From the NCBI GenBank assembly GCA_934589225.1, contig CAKTNS010000015.1, forward strand, positions 1 to 53,875: a stretch of DNA of 53,875 nt, in the 5' to 3' direction. Below the pieces are notes generated by a model. It ran no database searches. It saw only the letters and a list, made by a program, of their open reading frames with translations, and was not told the DNA's origin. This DNA is from an uncultured Oscillospiraceae bacterium (GTDB lineage Bacteria > Bacillota > Clostridia > Oscillospirales > Oscillospiraceae). Shown piece by piece: positions 48,754 to 53,875 of the stretch; positions within the stretch are counted from its first letter, which is position 1, and each line of letters begins with the position of its first letter. A program made the translations under genes and the position numbers.

Positions 48754-49350
48754 ATGATTCGTTTCGCCAGGGAGTCCGATGTGGAGGCCATGCTGGCCAT
48801 TTACACCCCCTATGTGCTGGAGACCACCGTGACCTTTGAGTATGTGCCGCCTACCCCGGATGAATTCTTGGCCCGGTTCCGAAGCATCACCCAAAAGCTT
48901 CCCTGGCTGGTGTGGGAGGAGGAGGGGGAGGTCCTGGGCTATGCCTATGCCAGCCTTCCTTTTGAGCGGGCGGCCTATGCCTGGTGCGCCGAGCCCTCTA
49001 TTTATCTGCGCCGGGATGCCCGGGGCCGGGGCGCCGGAAAAAGGCTGTACCAGGTTCTGGAAAATTTGCTGCAAGCCATGGGCTATGTTGTGAGTTTTGC
49101 CATTATCACCGGGGAAAATGCACCATCTTTGGCCTTTCACCGGGCTCTTGGGTACAATCCATGCGGGAAAATGATAAAATGCGGACAGAAGTTTGGACGT
49201 TGGCTGGATGTCTGTTGGTTGGAAAAACGGCTGAATTCTGTCGAAATTCCCAGGAATCCGCCGGTACCCTGGAGGGAGTTTAGAGAAAATCGCCAAAAGA
49301 TTTCTGATATTTTAGGCAAAATGTCACTTTCGGAAATGCAAAAAATATGA
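48754..49350 (+). CDS. GNAT N-acetyltransferase (phosphinothricin-acetyltransferase type)
   Basis: 198 residues from MIRFARESDVEAML (GGAAGGAAGG upstream). The family pattern is clear: Y-x-x-YVLETTVTFEY, acetyl-CoA site RRDARGRGAGKRLY, and FHRALGY near the end. Relatives acetylate amino groups of phosphinothricin, methionine sulfone or antibiotics; the real substrate is unknown. A 35-residue extension after WLEKRL is not part of the usual fold. Confidence 0.87.
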   Translation: MIRFARESDVEAMLAIYTPYVLETTVTFEYVPPTPDEFLARFRSITQKLPWLVWEEEGEVLGYAYASLPFERAAYAWCAEPSIYLRRDARGRGAGKRLYQVLENLLQAMGYVVSFAIITGENAPSLAFHRALGYNPCGKMIKCGQKFGRWLDVCWLEKRLNSVEIPRNPPVPWREFRENRQKISDILGKMSLSEMQKI

Positions 49351-49442
49351 TATGTTATCCGTGGAAGAAAATACGATTTTTTGACCAATGTTCTTCCGTC
49401 TTCCCTTTGTTGATCCAAATGACAATATGAGGAGCTGTGACC

Positions 49443-50630
<1,188 letters not shown>

Positions 50631-50643
50631 GGAGGCGGACGCT

Positions 50644-51756
50644 ATGAACGCAATGGGTATTATCTTCACCAATGACGCCAACATCGGAGAGCTGACCGCC
50701 AAGCGGTCCATCGCCTCCATCCCCTTCGGCGGCCGTTACCGCCAGGTGGACTTCGGCCTGACCAATTTGAGCTGGGCCGGTGTACACCACGTGGCCATGA
50801 TCTCCCGGTTCAACTACCAGTCCCTGATGGACCACATCGGTGACGGCGAGGAGTGGGGCCTGGAGCTGGGCGAGGGCGGCCTGCAATACATCACTCCCTA
50901 CTCCACCTCCGAGACCCACAGCTACCGGGGCAAGCTGGAATCCCTGAACAACGCCATGGCCTTCTTAGAATACAGCGAGGAAGACGAGTATGTATTCCTG
51001 GTAGACTCCGCCGTGATTTCCAACATTGATTTGAAGCGGGTGCTGGCCGACCACATCCAGAGCGGCAAGGACATCACCGTGGTGGTCAAGTCCGGCGTGG
51101 CCAACAGCAAGAAGGTGCTGGATCTGGCCGTGACCCTGGACGAGAACAAGGAGATCAACGACATCGTGGTAGACTACGCCGCGGGCCCTGAATACCTGGC
51201 CTCTATGGACATTTTCGTCACCACCAAGAAGTGGCTCATCACCATGGTCCGGGAGCGCATCGCCCACAACTTCTTCCACATGGACCGGGATCTGATTTTG
51301 GGCGGCTGGAACTCCGGCAAGGTCAGCGTCAACGCCTGCGTCTTTGACGGCGTGGCCCTGTACAACGACAGCGTGGAAGAATACTTCCAGAACTCCATGG
51401 CCCTGCTGAAGCCCGATGTCCACAAGTCCATTTTTGACCGGAAGCACCCCATCTACACCAAGGTCCGGGACCGGGTGCCCTCCTACTACGGCGAGGACAG
51501 CAGCATCGACAACTGCATGGTGGCCGATGGCTGCATGCTGGAGGGCTCCGCCAAGGATTCCATCCTCTTCCGTCAGGTGACTCTGGCCAAGAACGCCCAC
51601 ATTGAGGACTGCGTGGTCATGAACGACACCGTCATCGGTGAGGGCGCGGAGCTCAAGAACGTGATCCTGGATAAGAACGTCACCGTCCGTCCCGGTGCCA
51701 AGCTCATCGGCACCCGGACCAATCCCATTGTCATTAAGCGGGGGGACACTGTATGA
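50644..51756 (+). CDS. glgD: GlgD, regulatory ADP-glucose pyrophosphorylase-like subunit
   Basis: 370 residues, homologous to GlgC but with the nucleotide-binding GGxGxRL motif replaced (GIIFTNDANIGEL), as is normal for GlgD of Firmicutes. SIPFGGRYRQVDF is kept. It forms hetero-oligomers with GlgC and raises its activity. AAGGAGG is 8 nt upstream; it starts 13 bp after glgC and overlaps glgA by 4 bp. Confidence 0.95.
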   Translation: MNAMGIIFTNDANIGELTAKRSIASIPFGGRYRQVDFGLTNLSWAGVHHVAMISRFNYQSLMDHIGDGEEWGLELGEGGLQYITPYSTSETHSYRGKLESLNNAMAFLEYSEEDEYVFLVDSAVISNIDLKRVLADHIQSGKDITVVVKSGVANSKKVLDLAVTLDENKEINDIVVDYAAGPEYLASMDIFVTTKKWLITMVRERIAHNFFHMDRDLILGGWNSGKVSVNACVFDGVALYNDSVEEYFQNSMALLKPDVHKSIFDRKHPIYTKVRDRVPSYYGEDSSIDNCMVADGCMLEGSAKDSILFRQVTLAKNAHIEDCVVMNDTVIGEGAELKNVILDKNVTVRPGAKLIGTRTNPIVIKRGDTV

Positions 51757-53201
51757 AAATTGCCATCTGCGCGTCGGAAGCGTCGCCTTACGCCAAATCC
51801 GGCGGATTGGGAGACGTGATGGAGGCGCTGCCCCGGGCTCTGGCCAGAATGCCGGGCAACGAGGTAACGCTGTTCCTGCCCTACTACAACAAGATCAAAA
51901 CCAATACCGCCTATGAAGTGGAGAAGGTGGCCCAGTTTCGGGTGCAGATGGGCTGGCGGCAGCAGTTCGCCGGTCTAATGAAGCTTGTCACCGCCCCCGG
52001 CGGTGTGACCGTCTATTTTATCGACAACGACTATTACTTTGGCGGCCGTACCGGCGCCATCTATGGCGACATGGATGACGGCGAGCGCTTCGCCTACTTC
52101 TCCAAAGCCTGTCTCGATGCCCTGGTGGCCCTGGACAGCGCCCCGGATGTGATCCAGTGCAACGACTGGCAGACCGGCATGATCCCCGTCTATCTCAAGG
52201 CCTGCTACCGGGACTCCATCCTGAAAAAGACCCGGTGCATGTACACCATCCACAACATCGAGTATCAGGGCTGGGCCAACAGCAACTTCTTCGATGACAC
52301 CCTGGGCCTTCCCTGGGAGTATCGGGGCTGCATGGACATGAACGGCTCCGTGAACATGATGAAGGGTGCCATTGAGACCGCGGACCTGGTGACCACCGTC
52401 TCCGAGACCTACGCCCGGGAGCTCATGTACCCCTACTATGCCCACGGCCTGGACGGCATTCTGGCCAGAAACGCCTGGAAGCTCACCGGCATCACCAACG
52501 GCATCGATACGGATATTTTTAACCCCGAGACTGACCCCGCCCTGGTGGACCATTACTCCGCCTGGGCCATGCAGCCCGGCAAGTCCCGGTGCAAGGTGGC
52601 CCTGCAAAAGGAGCTGGGCCTGCCCCAGGACCCGGATGTACCCATGATGGTCATGGTCACCCGGTTCGCCGGACACAAGGGCCTGGACCTGCTGTGCTAT
52701 ATCGCCCGGCGGCTCATGTGGGAGGAAAATGCCCAGCTGGTGGTTTTGGGCACCGGCGAGGCACAGTACGAAAACTTCTTCCGGGATTTGCAGAAGCAGT
52801 TCCCCGAGCAGGTTTCCGCCCAGATCACCTTTAATTTAGGGCTGGCCGCCAGAATCTACGCCGGCGGTGACATCTACCTGATGCCCTCCAAGAGCGAACC
52901 CTGCGGCCTGAGCCAGATGAACGCCATGCGCTACGGCACCGTGCCCGTGGTCCACGCCACCGGCGGCCTGAAGGACACCGTGCCCCCCTGCAACGAGCAG
53001 GGCCAGGACGGCCTGGGCTTCACCTTCCAGAGCTACAACGCCGACGACTTCTACGCGGCATTGAAGCGCTGCCTGAACCTGTACCTCACCGACCGCCCCG
53101 GCTTCCAGGACCTGCAGAAGCGGGACATGGAACAGGATTTCAGCTGGAACGTCCCCGCCCAGAAATACATGGAGCAGTTCCAAAACATGCTGGCCTGGTA
53201 A
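51753..53201 (+). CDS. glgA: Glycogen synthase (GT5)
   Basis: 482 residues, the standard length. KSGGLGDV near the N-terminus (ADP-glucose binding; KTGGL in E. coli), TIHNIEYQG, GITNGIDTDIFNP, and the second-domain motif SEPCGLSQMNAMRYG followed by TGGL. It adds glucose from ADP-glucose to alpha-1,4-glucan. It starts in the ATGA overlap with glgD. No branching enzyme or phosphorylase gene follows in this window. Confidence 0.96.
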   Translation: MKIAICASEASPYAKSGGLGDVMEALPRALARMPGNEVTLFLPYYNKIKTNTAYEVEKVAQFRVQMGWRQQFAGLMKLVTAPGGVTVYFIDNDYYFGGRTGAIYGDMDDGERFAYFSKACLDALVALDSAPDVIQCNDWQTGMIPVYLKACYRDSILKKTRCMYTIHNIEYQGWANSNFFDDTLGLPWEYRGCMDMNGSVNMMKGAIETADLVTTVSETYARELMYPYYAHGLDGILARNAWKLTGITNGIDTDIFNPETDPALVDHYSAWAMQPGKSRCKVALQKELGLPQDPDVPMMVMVTRFAGHKGLDLLCYIARRLMWEENAQLVVLGTGEAQYENFFRDLQKQFPEQVSAQITFNLGLAARIYAGGDIYLMPSKSEPCGLSQMNAMRYGTVPVVHATGGLKDTVPPCNEQGQDGLGFTFQSYNADDFYAALKRCLNLYLTDRPGFQDLQKRDMEQDFSWNVPAQKYMEQFQNMLAW

Positions 53202-53213
53202 GCCCGCTTCCCC

Positions 53214-53249
53214 AAGGCGGAAACCATACGATGTGGTTTCCGCCTTTTT
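53214..53249 (+). terminator. Terminator of the glg operon
   Basis: AAGGCGGAAACCA (53214-53226) pairs with TGGTTTCCGCCTT (53234-53246), then TTT. Confidence 0.88.
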
Positions 53250-53266
53250 AAGTGCGGCGGCCCTTG

Positions 53267-53485
53267 CCTCTCCCTTTGGGAGAGGTGGCCGAGCGTAAGC
53301 GAGGACGGAGAGGGTCAACGTTGAGGATACCATGGACGTTCTTATTAAAAAAACGCCCCAAGGCCCTCTCAGTCTCGGCTGCGCCGAGCCAGCTCTCCCA
53401 GAGGGAGAGCCAAGTGCGCTTTTTCGATACGGTACAAAAGCTTCCCTTGGGGGAAGCTGGCTCGCCTGGGCGAGCCTGATGAGGG
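53267..53485. repeat. Three two-hairpin repeat units
   Basis: Unit A (53267-53314, plus), unit B (53362-53411, minus) and unit C (53438-53485, plus) share one plan: a first hairpin (CTCTCCCTTTGGGAGAG in A, CTCTCCCTCTGGGAGAG in B, GCTTCCCTTGGGGGAAGC in C), then a GGTGGC/GCTGGC joint, a second hairpin (GAGCGTAAGCGAG-like, CGGCGCAGCCG, TCGCCTGGGCGA) and a GAGAGGG or GATGAGGG end. Stem sequences differ while the structure is kept. They are like repeats seen in Faecalibacterium-type genomes (from memory). Confidence 0.65.
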
Positions 53486-53534
53486 CCGCGGGGCGGGGTG
53501 AAATGTTGTAGAAACAGCAGGCACAAAGGTGTAA

Positions 53535-53817
53535 CCTATGTAGGGGCGGCTATTAGCCGCCCGCCACGCAACGAATACAACCTGTGGCGGTGAATGGAAT
53601 CACCCAATATACGGAACAATGTAGCGGCGGCAATCTGCCGCCATCCAGCCCCGGCGAGGGGCTGGCCCCGTTGGACGAAACAAACACGAATGTACCACGA
53701 TTCCGGCCCTCCGGGCCGGTTGGCGGCAGATTGCCGCCGCTACAGTGGGGTATACCATATTTGGGGTCATACCATTCACCCCCACAGGTTATACATCCAA
53801 CGTGGCGGGCGGCAGGT
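53535..53817. repeat. Right cluster of modular palindromic repeats
   Basis: Modules: TGTAGGGGCGGC/GCCGCCC (53539-53562), TGTAGCGGCGGCAATCTGCCGCC (53622-53644), CCCCGGCGAGGGG-like and CCGGCCCTCCGGGCCGG hairpins, GGCGGCAGATTGCCGCC followed by GCTACA (53722-53744), linker, then GGCGGGCGGCAGGTT, which is cut at the hairpin loop by the IS end. No gene. Confidence 0.75.
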
Positions 53818-53818
53818 T

Positions 53819-53875
53819 TGTATAGAGTAGTAACATAGGTAACAGGTAGAGAAGAGACATAGGTAACAGTTTTTG
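53819..53875. mobile_element. Insertion-sequence end fragment (right contig end)
   Basis: Exact inverted copy of 1-57, starting TGTATAGAG and holding two ACATAGGTAACAG repeats. The host sequence before it is GGCGGGCGGCAGGTT, matching the left junction (CGGGCGGCAGATT when reversed). Confidence 0.55.

Noticed and set aside
53584..53838. Short plus-strand ORFs at the right end
   Set aside because: They translate palindromic repeats and the IS end; no start context or protein-like composition.

Overview
The window looks like one contig of a moderately GC-rich (about 60%) Firmicute of the class Clostridia, most likely a gut Oscillospirales (Oscillospiraceae/Ruminococcaceae-like) bacterium. Pointers are Gram-positive ribosome binding sites and sigma-A promoters, the Firmicutes-type glgC-glgD-glgA operon, a GH112 galacto-N-biose/lacto-N-biose phosphorylase, a CotH-family protein and dense palindromic intergenic repeats. 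The genus assignment is inference. Both ends carry the same 57-59 bp sequence in opposite orientation, which reads as the end of an insertion sequence, so the contig probably breaks at two copies of one element.

Layout. 1-600: repeat cluster. 0.6-8.3 kb, minus strand: a secreted protein built of 30 glycine tetrads; a degenerate receiver, response regulator, histidine kinase and lipoprotein esterase; then a histidine kinase, HtrA protease and acyl-ACP thioesterase operon. A cluster of DnaA-box-like 9-mers lies at 4.5-4.8 kb. 8.4-10.4 kb: an AT-rich acquired segment with an AlbA/Schlafen-type regulator and gene debris. 10.5-11.1 kb: low-molecular-weight phosphatase. 11.5-22.0 kb, plus strand: a ten-gene sugar-acid catabolic operon (DUF1537 kinase, Fe-alcohol dehydrogenase, two DapA-like aldolases, PdxA2-like enzyme, 2-hydroxyacid dehydrogenase, TctBAC transporter, SDR), followed by a PrpR-type regulator with a degenerate AAA+ domain and a membrane diguanylate cyclase.

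25.4-26.4 kb: second, larger repeat cluster. 26.5 kb: FMN alpha-hydroxy-acid oxidase. 27.6-36.3 kb, minus strand: a nine-gene operon (membrane protein, processive GT2 synthase, bactofilin-like protein, AlgX/DHHW-like protein, membrane protein, VTC polyphosphate-polymerase domain, DUF4956, CotH kinase, UDP-GlcNAc 2-epimerase). It looks like a cell-surface polymer assembly system with phosphate-linked chemistry and is the best candidate for an undescribed system. 36.7-39.6 kb: methyltransferase with a His-rich metal-binding segment, then a second GGDEF protein and a broken HTH gene. 39.9-44.5 kb: GldA/F/G-type ABC exporter with a DUF4340 protein. 44.9-53.2 kb: GH112 phosphorylase, MgtE with a possible structured metal-sensing leader, a GNAT acetyltransferase and glgCDA. 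53.25-53.88 kb: third repeat cluster and the other insertion-sequence end.

How the parts fit. Galactose-1-phosphate from GH112 can enter the glucose-1-phosphate pool that glgCDA stores as glycogen. The sugar-acid operon combines import, phosphorylation/oxidative decarboxylation (expected to give DHAP) and retro-aldol cleavage (expected to give pyruvate plus an aldehyde that the alcohol dehydrogenase can reduce). All function names come from motif and family recognition by eye; no database search was run.
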